From: Pseudomonas neuropathica
Lineage (GTDB): Bacteria; Pseudomonadota; Gammaproteobacteria; Pseudomonadales; Pseudomonadaceae
Reading direction: 5' to 3'
DNA length: 64,000 nt
Assembly: GCF_015461835.1 (NCBI RefSeq)
Contig: NZ_JACOPX010000001.1
Location: forward strand, 124,001 to 188,000
Position numbers and translations under genes: made by a program. The notes beneath the pieces were generated by a model, which saw only the letters and a program-made list of their open reading frames with translations, ran no database searches and was not told where the DNA came from. Shown one piece after another: positions 35,156 through 45,344 of the stretch; the stretch's first letter is position 1, and each line of letters begins with the position of its first letter.

Positions 35156-36235
35156 TTAACCCTCCACTCGCACCTGCGTGGCCGCAGACGTCTGACTGAC
35201 ATCGTCCAGACGTTCAACCGTGTAGGCTACCTGCACGGTCGTGCCATGGTGCTCACGCCAGAATCGGTGCGGCACAATGAAGATCAGCGGCTTCCCCGCC
35301 GTCTCCCGAGTGATTTCACGGTCATCCCGATGATTGAACAGTTCCCCGTCGCACTTGAGATAGACCAACTCGCCTTCCTGCGTCCGGGCATTACCGATCA
35401 CGATGGTGACGCCATCGACGGAGTCCTCTTTCAACAGCACGCCGTCTTCAGCTTCAAGCACATCGGGAGCATCAAGCTCTCCCCGCAGGAACGGGGTAAC
35501 GAGAATTCTTGCCGCCTCGGACTCTCGGATGACTCCGCCCGCCTGCTCGACCTGATAGCGCACCACCACCTCGCCGCCGAGATGAGCAGCGATGTGCGCC
35601 CCTTCAACCCAGAATGACAGTACGTCTGCGACAGCAAAGGCTTCGACCTTCAAGCTGTCGCTGAACGTTGCGGACAATGCGTCAGCGCCCCACAGCAACG
35701 TGACTCGATCCCCCGCCGCCATTCGGGCATAAGGCTGGAGCACGATAAGCGTGCCGTCCGGCACCCGCGCCGGATCCAGCGCCCCTCCGATCGCCCCCTC
35801 GACAATCGGCGCAAGCAATTGTGGCCGGACATCCCCCACGGACAAATGCACACGGGCAGACACCGCCGGCTCAGCCGAGCGCGCACTGAGCAGTTTCCAG
35901 TAGACCGCCAGCGAACCGCCATCCAGTGCAGCGATGTGCAGGCCTTTGATCACGAAAACGATGTCTTTGCCGACCTGGGCTTCGCTGATATAGCGAACCA
36001 TTTCATGCTGATAAGCAAAGCCCTCTATGTCCAGGCCGTCCCAACTCAAAAGCAACTGATCGCCGCAGCTCATGTTTGCATAAGGAGCAATACGGACAAC
36101 GACCTTGCCCAGCGAAGGATCAAGCACCGCCCCCTTCAGACTATCAACGGTTGCCGCTGGCAGCAGTTCGTTCGAAACACAGGGGCTGGCGGGGTGGCGC
36201 ATCCGGTAGCAAAACTCGACTTCGTGCGTGTGCAT
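35156..36235 (-). CDS. Hypothetical protein with three beta-rich (Ig-like) repeats
   Basis: From ATG 36235, preceded by GGAG (the ATG at 36247 overlaps the ribosome site), the product is 359 aa. It has three diverged repeats of about 100 residues, near 24-120, 140-240 and 255-350. The shared pattern is a start like DPxxxxxGTLIVLQPYARM, then GDxVxLxWxG, and an end like GGEVVVRYQVE. There is no signal peptide. The repeats look like beta-sandwich modules found in several Pseudomonas hypothetical and adhesin-like proteins. Function unknown; it may bind ligand or be a secreted cargo. Confidence 0.7.
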   Translation of the reverse strand: MHTHEVEFCYRMRHPASPCVSNELLPAATVDSLKGAVLDPSLGKVVVRIAPYANMSCGDQLLLSWDGLDIEGFAYQHEMVRYISEAQVGKDIVFVIKGLHIAALDGGSLAVYWKLLSARSAEPAVSARVHLSVGDVRPQLLAPIVEGAIGGALDPARVPDGTLIVLQPYARMAAGDRVTLLWGADALSATFSDSLKVEAFAVADVLSFWVEGAHIAAHLGGEVVVRYQVEQAGGVIRESEAARILVTPFLRGELDAPDVLEAEDGVLLKEDSVDGVTIVIGNARTQEGELVYLKCDGELFNHRDDREITRETAGKPLIFIVPHRFWREHHGTTVQVAYTVERLDDVSQTSAATQVRVEG

Positions 36236-36570
36236 TGGTAGCTCCATTCCTTGGAAAGAACGCCGCTTTCATGGGCGGCGTCGACAGCCAACATTGAACG
36301 CTATTGCACACACTTTCGATGTCAGCCTCAGCCGCCGCGAACATCCGGCAAAGGCCTCCCACCGGGTAGGCAAACTACGCAAAAACGCCATCAACCGAGC
36401 GAAAGATGTCCTCAACTTCCGATTCGGATTTCATAAGTATCTGAAAATTCGTACAGCCACTAGTCCAGATTCAACGGCCAAGAGAAGCCCCTTCTTACTT
36501 CTTCGGCTGGATGAGTGTTTTAGAGTGGCCTCCGGATTCCCCGATGAACTTCTGCGAAAAAGGTAAGAAC
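36236..36570. other. Intergenic region between the repeat protein and the lipase
   Basis: 335 bp between divergent genes; it should hold both promoters. The base composition is more AT-rich near 36430-36520. No convincing gene, repeat or terminator is seen. Confidence 0.5.
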
Positions 36571-37440
36571 ATGCAACGGAATGCTTCAACTCGCTATCCC
36601 GTCCTGTTGGTACATGGCCTGTTCGGATTCGAGCGCATCGGTCACTTCGAGCTGTTCCATGACGTAAAGGACGCTCTGAAAACGGCCGGCAGCCGAGTGT
36701 TTGTTCCGCACCTTTCTGCCACCCATAAAAACGAAACAAGGGGTGAACAATTGCTTGCACAGATTGATCGTGTCTTGCGAGGCACAGGTGCAGACAAAGT
36801 CAACCTCATAGGACACAGTCAGGGAGCACTCGCTGCTCGATACGCTGCGGCGCTTGCGCCACACGCCGTCGCTTCCGTGACCTCCGTCAGCGGCCCGAAT
36901 CACGGTTCGGAACTGGCCGATTTTCTGCGTAAGGCCCTGATACCCGGGCGGCTGCCGGAGATCGTCGCCCAAAATGTAGCGACGCTATTTGCCGATTTTC
37001 TATCGTTGCTCAGTGGCAGTGTCACCTTGCCGCAGAACGCACTGGCGGCGCTCAATGCACTGACGACCGAAGGTGTAGGCGAGTTCAACGACAAGTTTCC
37101 GCAGGGATTGCCCAGCACTTGGGGCGGACAAGGCCCGGAACAGGTCAATGGCATACGTTATTACTCATGGAGCGGCGTCCTGCCGGCCAACAGCCCGTCG
37201 ACACTCGATCCAACCCAAAGCATTTGCCACGCGCTATCGCAGTACTTCATGACCGAAACGCAGCAGAATGACGGCTTCGTTGGCCGCTTCAGTTCTCACT
37301 TGGGGCAAGTGATCCGCTCCGACTACCCGCTGGACCATCTGGGCAGCCTGCGCCGCACGGCCAGCACGGCAACCGCACTGCCCGACCCGATTGAGCTGTA
37401 CGTCGAACATGCTGAACGTCTGCGAGCCGCGAATCTCTGA
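36571..37440 (+). CDS. Triacylglycerol lipase, family I.1, without signal peptide
   Basis: From ATG 36571 (AAGG upstream) the product is 289 aa. Alpha/beta-hydrolase features: oxyanion motif LLVHGLFGF, nucleophile elbow GHSQG, and the C-terminal TQQNDGFVGRFSSHLG holding the Asp and His partners, with DYPLDH for calcium binding. No signal peptide precedes the catalytic domain, as in the P. fragi/Proteus branch of lipase family I.1. No lif foldase gene is nearby. Upstream in-frame ATGs at 36511 and 36544 lack good ribosome sites. Confidence 0.88.
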   Translation: MQRNASTRYPVLLVHGLFGFERIGHFELFHDVKDALKTAGSRVFVPHLSATHKNETRGEQLLAQIDRVLRGTGADKVNLIGHSQGALAARYAAALAPHAVASVTSVSGPNHGSELADFLRKALIPGRLPEIVAQNVATLFADFLSLLSGSVTLPQNALAALNALTTEGVGEFNDKFPQGLPSTWGGQGPEQVNGIRYYSWSGVLPANSPSTLDPTQSICHALSQYFMTETQQNDGFVGRFSSHLGQVIRSDYPLDHLGSLRRTASTATALPDPIELYVEHAERLRAANL

Positions 37441-37538
37441 TCAAAGCCACGGACAACCGAACGGAACTTTGCCGAGAATTCGCCCACTGAATCCGGTAGG
37501 CTCCACACTTTTACTGAAATAGATTGGAGAGTTTCCCC

Positions 37539-37820
37539 ATGGCTAAAGCCACTGCCCGCCACATCCTGGTTTCCAGCGAAGCCAAGTGCAACGAACTCAA
37601 GGCCCAGATCGAAGGCGGCGCTGATTTCGCCGAAGTTGCCAAGGCCAACTCCACCTGCCCATCGAGCCGTCAGGGCGGTGATCTGGGTTCGTTCGGTCCT
37701 GGCCAGATGGTCAAGGAATTCGACACCGTGGTCTTCAGCGCGCCAATCAACGTCGTGCAAGGTCCGGTAAAAACCCAGTTCGGTTATCACCTGCTGGAAG
37801 TCACCAGCCGTCAGGACTGA
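37539..37820 (+). CDS. ppiC: Peptidyl-prolyl cis-trans isomerase, parvulin type
   Basis: A 93-aa single-domain parvulin starting at ATG 37539 after GGAGA. The fold signature is ARHILVSSEAKCNELKAQI, FAEVAKANSTCPSSRQGGDLGSFG and the C-terminal FGYHLLEV, the same length as E. coli PpiC. It is cytoplasmic and catalyses prolyl isomerisation. A related parvulin lies at 57388. Confidence 0.93.
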   Translation: MAKATARHILVSSEAKCNELKAQIEGGADFAEVAKANSTCPSSRQGGDLGSFGPGQMVKEFDTVVFSAPINVVQGPVKTQFGYHLLEVTSRQD

Positions 37821-37840
37821 TCCGTCGCCTGATTGCTTGC

Positions 37841-37873
37841 CAACGGCCCGCCTTCTGGTGGGCCGTTGTGTTT
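37841..37873 (+). terminator. Terminator after ppiC
   Basis: 11-bp stem with one mismatch, AACGGCCCGCC (37842) against GGTGGGCCGTT (37857), tetraloop TTCT, followed by GTGTTT. Confidence 0.75.
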
Positions 37874-37953
37874 CAGTTACATATACGGCTGGCGACTGAC
37901 GCGCCTCTCGCGTACAACTTGCGCTTATCGATTTCCCGGTTCCAAGGCTGACA

Positions 37954-39822
37954 ATGCGACTGGTTTTCCCCACATTGATGCTCACCGCCCTCGCCCTGTT
38001 GACGGGCGCCACCGGCGCAAACGCTGCACCGCAACACGCGTTGACCGTTTATGGCGAGCCTGCCAAGTATCCTGCCGGCTTCAGTCATTTCGACTACACC
38101 AACCTGCAAGCGCCCAAGGGCGGGACGATGCGCCGCTCGGCCATCGAGATTGGCCATTTCGACCATGTCCTTCCTTATATAGACAAAGGCATCGGCGTCA
38201 CTCAGATCGATGGCTTGCTCTATTCGCCGCTGGCCCAGCGTTCGCTCGACGAGCCTTACACGGTCTACGGTCTGGTCGCGCAAAAGATGGAACGCTCGGA
38301 CGATGGTCTGTCGCTGCGCTTCTATATCAATCCCAAGGCTCGCTTCGCCGACGGCAAAGCGATCACCGCCGAAGACGTGCGTTACACCTACGATTTATTG
38401 ATGACCCAGGGCAGCCTGCGTTATCGCACCCAGTTTGCCGACGTCAAAGGCGTCGAAGTCGAAGCGCCGCTGACCGTGCGCTTCGACTTCAAGAGTAATG
38501 AAAACCGCACCCTGCCACTGGACATCGCGACCCTGCCGGTATTCCCCGAGCATTGGTGGAAGAGTCGCGATTTCGCCGGCGGCGGCGGTTATGAAGCACC
38601 CCTGGGCAGCGGCCCGTATCGAGTCGGCAAAGTCGATTCGGGGCGCAGCATCACGTTTGAGCGCAACGCCGACTGGTGGGGCAAGGATTTGCCGGTCAGT
38701 CGCGGCTTGTACAATTTCGATCACTTCAGCATCGAGTACTTCGGTGATACCGACGTCGCCCGCCAAGTGCTGCGCGGTGGCGCCTATGACTACAACCGCG
38801 AGTTCTCGGCCACTGGCTACTCGATCGGCTATGACAGCCCTGCACTCAGCGACGGGCGCTTGCAAAAGGCGCATCTGGCCACCGAGGCGCCACAGTCAGC
38901 CCAAGGCTTTGTGTTCAACCTGCAGAAACCGATGTTCGCCGATCGCCGCGTACGCCAGGCATTGGCCATGCTTTGGGACTTCGAGTGGAGCAACCGGCAG
39001 ATGATGCGCGGTATGTATATCCGCCAGCAGAGCTACTTTTCCAACACGCAACTGGCGGCAAGCGAACTGCCCGATGCGCAGGAACTGAAAATCCTCGAAC
39101 CGTTGCGCGGCCAGGTTCCCGACGAGGTTTTCACTAAAGTCTTCGAAGCGCCGAAAACCGATGGCAGCGGCGTCATCCGTGACAAACAGCTGCAAGCCCT
39201 CGAACTGCTCGAACAGGCGGGCTGGAAACCGGATGGCGATCAGTTGGTGAATGCCCAGGGCGAGCCATTGAGCTTCACCTTCCTGGTCAGTCAGAACGGC
39301 ATGGATCGCTTGTTGCTGCCCTACAAGCGCACACTGAAACAGATCGGCATCGATCTGAACATTCGCCGTATCGACTCCTCGCAATACGTCAATCGCTTGA
39401 TGAGCCGCGACTACGACATGATCGTCACCGGCTACCCGGTCAGCACCTCGCCGGGGGGCGAATTGCTCAATTACTTCGCCTCCGCGTCGGCCAACGACCC
39501 GGGCGCGAACAACTACATGGTGTTGAAAAATCCTGCCGTGGATACGTTGATCAACGGCCTGATCCGCGCCTCCACCCAGTCCGACATGCTGCATTACGCG
39601 CACGCCCTGGACCGGGTCCTGCAATGGAATTACTACTGGATTCCCAACTACTATCCACCGGGCACCTCGACTGTGTGGTGGAACCGTTTCGGCATTCCGT
39701 CGGTGCAAGCCAGCAATGACGAAGCCATCGAGAGCTGGTGGGAAATCAGCAGCACACCGCTGACCAATCAGCAGATGACCGCGGAAAAAATTGCCCGTGG
39801 CAGACCCGGAGGGCCGCACTGA
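37954..39822 (+). CDS. yejA: Peptide ABC transporter, periplasmic binding protein YejA
   Basis: A 622-aa protein with a signal peptide ([20 protein letters not shown], cleavage near NAA-PQH) and the bacterial extracellular solute-binding family 5 fold. It opens with [20 protein letters not shown] and contains [20 protein letters not shown], both typical of YejA-type peptide/microcin C receptors. Its TGA overlaps the yejB ATG by 1 nt. The product delivers oligopeptides to YejBEF. Confidence 0.93.
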   Translation: MRLVFPTLMLTALALLTGATGANAAPQHALTVYGEPAKYPAGFSHFDYTNLQAPKGGTMRRSAIEIGHFDHVLPYIDKGIGVTQIDGLLYSPLAQRSLDEPYTVYGLVAQKMERSDDGLSLRFYINPKARFADGKAITAEDVRYTYDLLMTQGSLRYRTQFADVKGVEVEAPLTVRFDFKSNENRTLPLDIATLPVFPEHWWKSRDFAGGGGYEAPLGSGPYRVGKVDSGRSITFERNADWWGKDLPVSRGLYNFDHFSIEYFGDTDVARQVLRGGAYDYNREFSATGYSIGYDSPALSDGRLQKAHLATEAPQSAQGFVFNLQKPMFADRRVRQALAMLWDFEWSNRQMMRGMYIRQQSYFSNTQLAASELPDAQELKILEPLRGQVPDEVFTKVFEAPKTDGSGVIRDKQLQALELLEQAGWKPDGDQLVNAQGEPLSFTFLVSQNGMDRLLLPYKRTLKQIGIDLNIRRIDSSQYVNRLMSRDYDMIVTGYPVSTSPGGELLNYFASASANDPGANNYMVLKNPAVDTLINGLIRASTQSDMLHYAHALDRVLQWNYYWIPNYYPPGTSTVWWNRFGIPSVQASNDEAIESWWEISSTPLTNQQMTAEKIARGRPGGPH

Positions 39823-40883
39823 TGTGGGGTTACATACTGCGGCGCCTGCTGCTGATCATCCCGACGCTGGTGATCATCCTGCTGGTCAATTTCGTGATTA
39901 TCCAGGCCGCGCCCGGCGGTCCGGTGGAACAGGCCATCGCCCACCTGCAAGGGATTGGCGGCGCCAGTGTCGGCGGCGGTGCCAGCGAAACCATGAGCGG
40001 TACTTCCCGCGCCAGTCGCGGCCTCGATCCGCAACTGATCAAGGACATCGAAAAACAGTACGGCTTCGACAAACCGGCCCATGAACGCTTGTGGCTGATG
40101 CTGAAGAACTACGCACAACTGGATTTCGGCAAAAGCTTTTTCCGTGGCGCGACAGTCACCGACCTGATCCTGGAAAAAATGCCGGTGACCATTTCCCTCG
40201 GGCTATGGGCGACACTGATCACCTATCTGGTGTCGATCCCGCTGGGGATCCGCAAGGCCGTGCACCATGGCAGTCATTTCGATATCTGGAGCAGCACGGC
40301 GATCATCATCGGCTACGCGATGCCAGCGTTTCTGTTTGCGATGTTCCTGATCGTGGTGTTTGCCGGCGGCACGTCATTGAACTGGTTTCCGGTGCGTGGC
40401 CTGGTGTCGGACAACTTCGAATCGCTGTCGACTCTCGGCAAGATCGCCGACTACTTCTGGCACCTGGTGCTGCCGGTGACGGCGCTGGTGATCGGTGGTT
40501 TCGCCACACTGACGATCCTGACCAAAAACTCGTTTCTCAATGAAATCACCCGCCAGTATGTGGTGACCGCGCGCGCCAAAGGCCTGAGCGAGCGTCGCGT
40601 GCTGTACGGCCATGTGTTCCGCAACGCGATGCTGCTGGTGGTGTCCGGCATCCCTCAGGCATTCATCAGTGTGTTCTTCGCCGGCTCCTTGCTGATCGAA
40701 GTGATCTTCTCCCTCGATGGTCTTGGGCGCATGAGCTACGAAGCAGCAGTTTCGCGGGACTATCCGGTGGTGTTTGGTTCGCTGTTCATCTTTACCCTCT
40801 TCGGCCTGCTGATAAAACTGGTGGGGGACTTGTGTTACACGCTGGTTGACCCGCGTATCGACTTCGCTGCGAGGAACGCCTGA
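39822..40883 (+). CDS. yejB: Peptide ABC transporter permease YejB
   Basis: From ATG 39822 (GGAGG upstream) the product is 353 aa: an N-terminal span ([20 protein letters not shown]), a long periplasmic loop, and five further spans. The EAA loop ([20 protein letters not shown]) docks the ATPase. The extra glycine/serine-rich insert after span 1 is typical of YejB among DppB-type permeases. Start and stop overlap its neighbours, giving a tightly coupled operon. Confidence 0.94.
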   Translation: MWGYILRRLLLIIPTLVIILLVNFVIIQAAPGGPVEQAIAHLQGIGGASVGGGASETMSGTSRASRGLDPQLIKDIEKQYGFDKPAHERLWLMLKNYAQLDFGKSFFRGATVTDLILEKMPVTISLGLWATLITYLVSIPLGIRKAVHHGSHFDIWSSTAIIIGYAMPAFLFAMFLIVVFAGGTSLNWFPVRGLVSDNFESLSTLGKIADYFWHLVLPVTALVIGGFATLTILTKNSFLNEITRQYVVTARAKGLSERRVLYGHVFRNAMLLVVSGIPQAFISVFFAGSLLIEVIFSLDGLGRMSYEAAVSRDYPVVFGSLFIFTLFGLLIKLVGDLCYTLVDPRIDFAARNA

Positions 40884-41905
40884 TGTTCAAGCTCTCGCCT
40901 CTGGGCCGCCGGCGCTTCGAGCGCTTCAAGAAAAACCGTCGTGGCTGGTGGTCGTTATGGCTGTTTATCGGCCTGTTTGTGGTGACACTGGGTGGTGAGT
41001 TGATCGCCAATGACAAGCCTCTGGTCGTCAGCTATCAGGACCAGTGGTACTTCCCGGTGTTCAAGCGCCACACCGAGCAGGAGTTCGGCGGACAGCTGCC
41101 GTTCCAGGCCGATTACCGCAGCGACTATGTGCAGAACCTGATTCGCAAGGACGGTGGCTGGCTGCTGTTCCCGCCGATTCCGTTCAGCGATGACACGCCG
41201 AACTACGACCTCAACAAACCGGCGCCGAGCCCGCCGACGGCGGTCAATTGGCTGGGCACAGACGATCAGGCGCGAGACGTGCTCGCGCGGGTGATTTTCG
41301 GTGCTCGGGTGTCGATTCTGTTTGCCTTGATGCTGACCTTTGTCAGCGCTCTGATCGGCATCGCCGCCGGGGCATTGCAGGGCTACTACGGCGGCTGGGT
41401 CGACCTGCTCGGGCAGCGCTTGCTGGAAGTCTGGTCGGGGCTGCCGGTGTTGTACCTGTTGATCATCCTCTCCGGTTTCGTCGAGCCGAATTTCTGGTGG
41501 CTGCTGGGGATCATGGCGCTGTTCTCATGGCTGGCGCTGGTGGATGTGGTGCGCGCCGAGTTCCTGCGCGGACGTAATCTGGAGTACGTCAAAGCCGCCC
41601 GCGCGCTGGGCCTGAGCGATCGCAAGGTGATCTTCCGACACATTCTGCCCAACGCCATGAATGCAACATTGAGCTACTTGCCGTTCATTCTGACCGGGGC
41701 GATTTCCACCCTCACCGCGCTGGATTTTCTCGGTTTCGGCATGCCCGCCGGCAGCGCCTCGCTGGGTGAGTTGATCGGCCAGGGCAAACAGAATCTGCAA
41801 GCACCGTGGCTCGGGTTGACGGCATTTTTCACCCTGGCGCTGATTCTTTCTTTATTGGTTTTCATCGGCGAAGCGTTGCGTGACGCGTTCGACCCTCGAT
41901 CCTGA
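40883..41905 (+). CDS. yejE: Peptide ABC transporter permease YejE
   Basis: A 340-aa DppC-type permease that starts in the yejB stop (TGATG). A basic N-terminus (RRRFERFKKNRRGWW) precedes the first span, followed by a long periplasmic segment with NWLGTDDQARDVLARVIFG, the DppC family signature. Five more spans follow, with the EAA loop EYVKAARALGLSDRKVIFRH. It pairs with YejB to form the channel. Confidence 0.94.
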   Translation: MFKLSPLGRRRFERFKKNRRGWWSLWLFIGLFVVTLGGELIANDKPLVVSYQDQWYFPVFKRHTEQEFGGQLPFQADYRSDYVQNLIRKDGGWLLFPPIPFSDDTPNYDLNKPAPSPPTAVNWLGTDDQARDVLARVIFGARVSILFALMLTFVSALIGIAAGALQGYYGGWVDLLGQRLLEVWSGLPVLYLLIILSGFVEPNFWWLLGIMALFSWLALVDVVRAEFLRGRNLEYVKAARALGLSDRKVIFRHILPNAMNATLSYLPFILTGAISTLTALDFLGFGMPAGSASLGELIGQGKQNLQAPWLGLTAFFTLALILSLLVFIGEALRDAFDPRS

Positions 41906-41914
41906 AGCGTGGCC

Positions 41915-43489
41915 ATGACTGACAACCTGATTGAAATCCGCAACCTCAACGTTGCCTTCCATGACCAGACCGTAGTGCGCGACCTGTGCCTGGACATCCG
42001 CCCCGGCGAGTGTCTGGCCTTGGTTGGCGAGTCGGGCTCGGGCAAATCGGTGACCGCCCACTCTATTCTGCAATTGCTGCCCGAAAGCGAAGCGCAAACC
42101 GCTGGCAGCATTCGCTATCGCGGACAGGAGCTGATCGGTGCAGACCCCAAGGTCCTGCGCGAATTGCGTGGCAACCGCATCGCCATGATTTTTCAGGAGC
42201 CGATGACCTCGCTGAATCCGCTGCACACCATCGAAAAACAGATCGGCGAAACCCTGCTGCTGCACCGTGGCCTCGGTGGCAAAGCAGCGCAGGCGCGGAT
42301 CCTCGAACTGCTCGGTCTGGTGGGCATCCAGAAACCCAAGGAACGCCTCAAGGCCTATCCGCATCAACTTTCCGGCGGACAACGACAACGGGTGATGATC
42401 GCCATGGCCCTGGCCTGCGAACCGGAGCTGTTGATCGCCGACGAACCGACCACCGCGCTCGACGTGACCGTGCAGCGCAAGATCCTGCTGCTGCTCAAAT
42501 CCCTGCAACAGCGCCTGGGCATGTCGCTGCTGCTGATCAGCCATGACCTCAATCTGGTGCGCAGCATTGCGCAACGCGTGTGCGTGATGAAGGCCGGGGA
42601 AATCGTCGAGCAGGCACCCTGCGAAACCCTGTTCACCGAACCGAAGCATCCTTACAGCTGCGTGCTGCTCAACGCCGAGCCCGAAGGCGAAGCACTGCCT
42701 CGGGATGAGCGCGAAAACGTGCTGGAAGTTGACGATCTCAAGGTTGAGTTTGTCGTCGGTGGCGGTCTGTTCCAGCGCAAACAGTACCTGCGCGCGGTGG
42801 ATGGCATCAGCCTGAGCATTCAGCGTGGCAAGACGTTGGGCATCGTCGGCGAGTCGGGTTCGGGCAAGTCGACCCTGGGTCAGGCGATCCTGCGTCTGCT
42901 CGACTCCGAAGGTAGTATCCGCTTTCAGGGTGAGGCACTGGACGGTCTTAATCAGAAGCAAATGCGCCCATGGCGCCGACAGATGCAGGTGGTGTTTCAG
43001 GATCCGTTCGGCAGCCTCAGCCCACGCATGTCAGTCGCGCAGATCATCAGCGAAGGCCTGGAAGTGCACTGCGAGTCGACGGCTGATGAATGCGATGAGC
43101 AAGTCATCCGTGTACTCAAAGAGGTCGGCCTCGACCCGCAAAGTCGCCATCGCTATCCCCACGAATTCTCCGGTGGCCAGCGCCAACGCATCGCTATCGC
43201 CCGAGCTCTGGTGCTGAAACCGGCGCTGATTCTACTCGACGAGCCGACGTCGGCGCTGGATCGCACGGTACAGAAACAAGTAGTCGCCCTGCTCCGTCAG
43301 CTTCAGGAAAAACACGGTTTGACCTATCTGTTCATCAGCCATGACCTGGCGGTGGTGCGCGCGCTGGCCCACGACATGATCGTGATCAAGGACGGCAAAG
43401 TGGTCGAACGTGGCGCCAGCCATGAGGTGTTTGATGCGCCGCAGCATCCGTACACCAAAGAGCTGTTGGCGGCGGCGCATCCGGGGTAG
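41915..43489 (+). CDS. yejF: Peptide ABC transporter, duplicated ATP-binding protein YejF
   Basis: From ATG 41915 the product is 524 aa with two complete cassettes: [35 protein letters not shown] in the first half and [35 protein letters not shown] in the second. Each is followed by the oligopeptide-binding C-terminal extension ([18 protein letters not shown]). A GTG two codons upstream is possible. It is the fused DppDF equivalent that powers YejABE. Confidence 0.94.
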   Translation: MTDNLIEIRNLNVAFHDQTVVRDLCLDIRPGECLALVGESGSGKSVTAHSILQLLPESEAQTAGSIRYRGQELIGADPKVLRELRGNRIAMIFQEPMTSLNPLHTIEKQIGETLLLHRGLGGKAAQARILELLGLVGIQKPKERLKAYPHQLSGGQRQRVMIAMALACEPELLIADEPTTALDVTVQRKILLLLKSLQQRLGMSLLLISHDLNLVRSIAQRVCVMKAGEIVEQAPCETLFTEPKHPYSCVLLNAEPEGEALPRDERENVLEVDDLKVEFVVGGGLFQRKQYLRAVDGISLSIQRGKTLGIVGESGSGKSTLGQAILRLLDSEGSIRFQGEALDGLNQKQMRPWRRQMQVVFQDPFGSLSPRMSVAQIISEGLEVHCESTADECDEQVIRVLKEVGLDPQSRHRYPHEFSGGQRQRIAIARALVLKPALILLDEPTSALDRTVQKQVVALLRQLQEKHGLTYLFISHDLAVVRALAHDMIVIKDGKVVERGASHEVFDAPQHPYTKELLAAAHPG

Positions 43490-43527
43490 GCATAATCCCG
43501 GGCACGTCGAACAACTGTGTCGAATTC

Positions 43528-43592
43528 ATCGCGAGCAGGCTCACTCCTGCAATGAAATGCGTTTCAACTGTAGGAGTGAGCCTGCTCGCGAT
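43528..43592. repeat. REPIN (two inverted REP sequences)
   Basis: ATCGCGAGCAGGCTCACTCC at 43528 and its inverse GGAGTGAGCCTGCTCGCGAT ending at 43592, separated by about 17 bp. It lies between yejF and the sigma54 regulator. Confidence 0.92.
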
Positions 43593-43630
43593 GGCGTCAT
43601 AACAGGCGAAATATCCTCAGGATCTGTCAG

Positions 43631-45037
43631 ATGAACACCACCGAAAGCCTCAAGGACTACCAACGGGTTCGCACCTTGGCGATCCGTTCGCTGTTCGAGA
43701 TCATCGAGCAATCCAGCGAGGGCACGGTGATTGTCGACCGCGACGCCAACATCGTCTGGATGAACGAGCGTTACGCCCGGCGCTTCGGTCTTGAATCGGC
43801 GGCAGGCGCGATCGGCAAGCCTTGTGAGAGCGTGATCCCTGGCAGTCTGTTGCGCGAAGTAGTGCGTACCGGGCGGCCCATTCTTCTCGATATGCAGGAC
43901 ACCCCTAAAGAGCCTCTGGTGGTGATGCGTCTGCCGATCCACGATGACGCCGGCACGGTGATCGGCGCGATCGGTTTTGCCCTGTTCGACGAGTTGCGCA
44001 CGTTGTCACCGATGCTCAAACGTTACTTGAGCATGCAGGAAGAGCTGGCCTCGACCCGTTCTCTGCTGCGCGCCCGGCAGACCAAATACAACTTCGCCCA
44101 TTTCATCGGCACCAGCGCCGCCAGCCTTGAAGTCAAACGCCGCGCCCGGCGCAGCGCCAGCGCCGAGTCGCCGGTATTGCTGCTCGGTGAGACCGGCACC
44201 GGCAAAGAGCTGCTGGCCCAAGCGATTCACAGTGCCTCGCCACGGGCGCACAAAGCATTCGTCAGCATTAACAGCGCGGCAATTCCCGAGGCACTGCTGG
44301 AGGCGGAATTTTTCGGCACGGCACCGGGCGCGTTCACCGGCGCTGACCGCAAGGGTCGCACCGGCAAGTTGCAGATTGCCCAGGGCGGCACGTTATTCCT
44401 CGACGAGATCGGCGACATGCCACTGCCCCTGCAAAGCAAACTGCTGCGCGTGTTGCAGGAAAAGGAGTTCGAACCGGTCGGCTCCAACGAGGTGATTCAG
44501 AGCGACGTGCGCGTGATCGCTGCCACCTCGACCGATCTGCAAGCAGCGATCAAGCGCGGCGAGTTTCGTGCCGATTTGTACTATCGCCTGAATGTGTTGC
44601 CGATTCAGGTACCACCATTGCGTGAACGTCTTGATGATCTGCCGGCGCTCAGTGAAGCGATTCTGGAAGAACTGCGCAGCCAACACGAATTGCACCGGGA
44701 TGCGCTGGCGTTGCTCGGCCAGCATGCCTGGCCGGGGAACATTCGCGAACTGCGTAATGTGCTCGAACGGGCGGCGTTGCTCAGTGATGACTTGATGCTG
44801 ACCGAGCAGGATATCCGTGCGGCGATTGGCACGGTGACGCCGGTTGAACGTGCGCTGGCGTCGATGGCTGAAGCGATGACGACCGAGACTTACGCGCAGG
44901 CGCGGGAGCGATTTGATCGGCAACTGATTCAGGCAGCTCTTGCGCAATGTACCGGGAACGTGCCGGAAGCGGCGGCTCGATTGGGGCTTGGGCGATCGAC
45001 GTTGTACAAGAAAATGGTGGCGTTGGGGATTGGCTGA
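43631..45037 (+). CDS. Sigma54-dependent transcriptional activator, HbcR-like
   Basis: A 468-aa enhancer-binding protein: N-terminal PAS sensor (about 15-125), AAA+ domain (about 150-385) and a Fis-type helix-turn-helix at the C-terminus ([20 protein letters not shown]). Essential parts are present: Walker A GETGTGKE (about residue 186), sigma54-contact loop GAFTGAD and Walker B LFLDEIGD. It lies directly before a permease with a -24/-12 promoter, then bdhA and acetoacetyl-CoA synthetase, the order known for HbcR, the 3-hydroxybutyrate activator of P. aeruginosa. The effector is therefore probably 3-hydroxybutyrate or acetoacetate. Confidence 0.9.
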   Translation: MNTTESLKDYQRVRTLAIRSLFEIIEQSSEGTVIVDRDANIVWMNERYARRFGLESAAGAIGKPCESVIPGSLLREVVRTGRPILLDMQDTPKEPLVVMRLPIHDDAGTVIGAIGFALFDELRTLSPMLKRYLSMQEELASTRSLLRARQTKYNFAHFIGTSAASLEVKRRARRSASAESPVLLLGETGTGKELLAQAIHSASPRAHKAFVSINSAAIPEALLEAEFFGTAPGAFTGADRKGRTGKLQIAQGGTLFLDEIGDMPLPLQSKLLRVLQEKEFEPVGSNEVIQSDVRVIAATSTDLQAAIKRGEFRADLYYRLNVLPIQVPPLRERLDDLPALSEAILEELRSQHELHRDALALLGQHAWPGNIRELRNVLERAALLSDDLMLTEQDIRAAIGTVTPVERALASMAEAMTTETYAQARERFDRQLIQAALAQCTGNVPEAAARLGLGRSTLYKKMVALGIG

Positions 45038-45053
45038 GTCTCTACACAGAGAC
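45038..45053. promoter_or_regulatory. Candidate activator site 1 (GTCTC-N6-GAGAC)
   Basis: A perfect inverted repeat, GTCTC-TACACA-GAGAC, starting just after the regulator's stop codon (which ends at 45037). It shares TCTC-N6-GAGACA with the site at 45193. It lies about 230 bp upstream of the sigma54 promoter. Confidence 0.45.
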
Positions 45054-45097
45054 ATAGATCTCCATATGTAGATAGGCACCCGGGAGTGCTTCGCACT

Positions 45098-45172
45098 CAT
45101 CGCGAGCAGGCTCACTCCTACAGTTTGACGGGTGTACACATCACCCCTGTGGGAGTGAGCCTGCTCGCGATG
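45098..45172. repeat. REPIN between the two candidate operators
   Basis: CATCGCGAGCAGGCTCACTC at 45098 and the inverted GGGAGTGAGCCTGCTCGCGA (with TG following) near 45151-45172, about 27 bp apart. It sits inside the sigma54-controlled upstream region. Confidence 0.9.
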
Positions 45173-45192
45173 ACGCCAAATCAATCAACGCT

Positions 45193-45208
45193 ATCTCAAA
45201 ACAGAGAC
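45193..45208. promoter_or_regulatory. Candidate activator site 2 (ATCTC-N6-GAGAC)
   Basis: ATCTC-AAAACA-GAGAC matches site 1 in both arms and spacer length and is followed by the same A. It is centred about 70 bp upstream of the -24 element, a usual enhancer distance for sigma54 activators. Confidence 0.5.
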
Positions 45209-45270
45209 AAATAAAGCGCTTGCGACTCAAGAGCTCAGCTTAACTTCATATATTTCAATCACTTAAACAT

Positions 45271-45287
45271 TTGGCACAGATCTCGCT
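45271..45287 (+). promoter_or_regulatory. Sigma54 (-24/-12) promoter of the GntP-type permease
   Basis: TTGGCACAGATCTCGCT has the -24 GG (45273-45274) and -12 GC (45285-45286) exactly 10 bp apart. It differs from TTGGCAC-N5-TTGCT only at one position of the -12 box. It lies 58 bp upstream of the permease ATG and next to a sigma54 activator gene. The rest of 45038-45344 holds the two operators and a REPIN. Confidence 0.82.
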
Positions 45288-45344
45288 AACACCTCTCCCA
45301 CACCCGTTCTACCCACAAAAATAACAATTCTGGAGAGACACACC

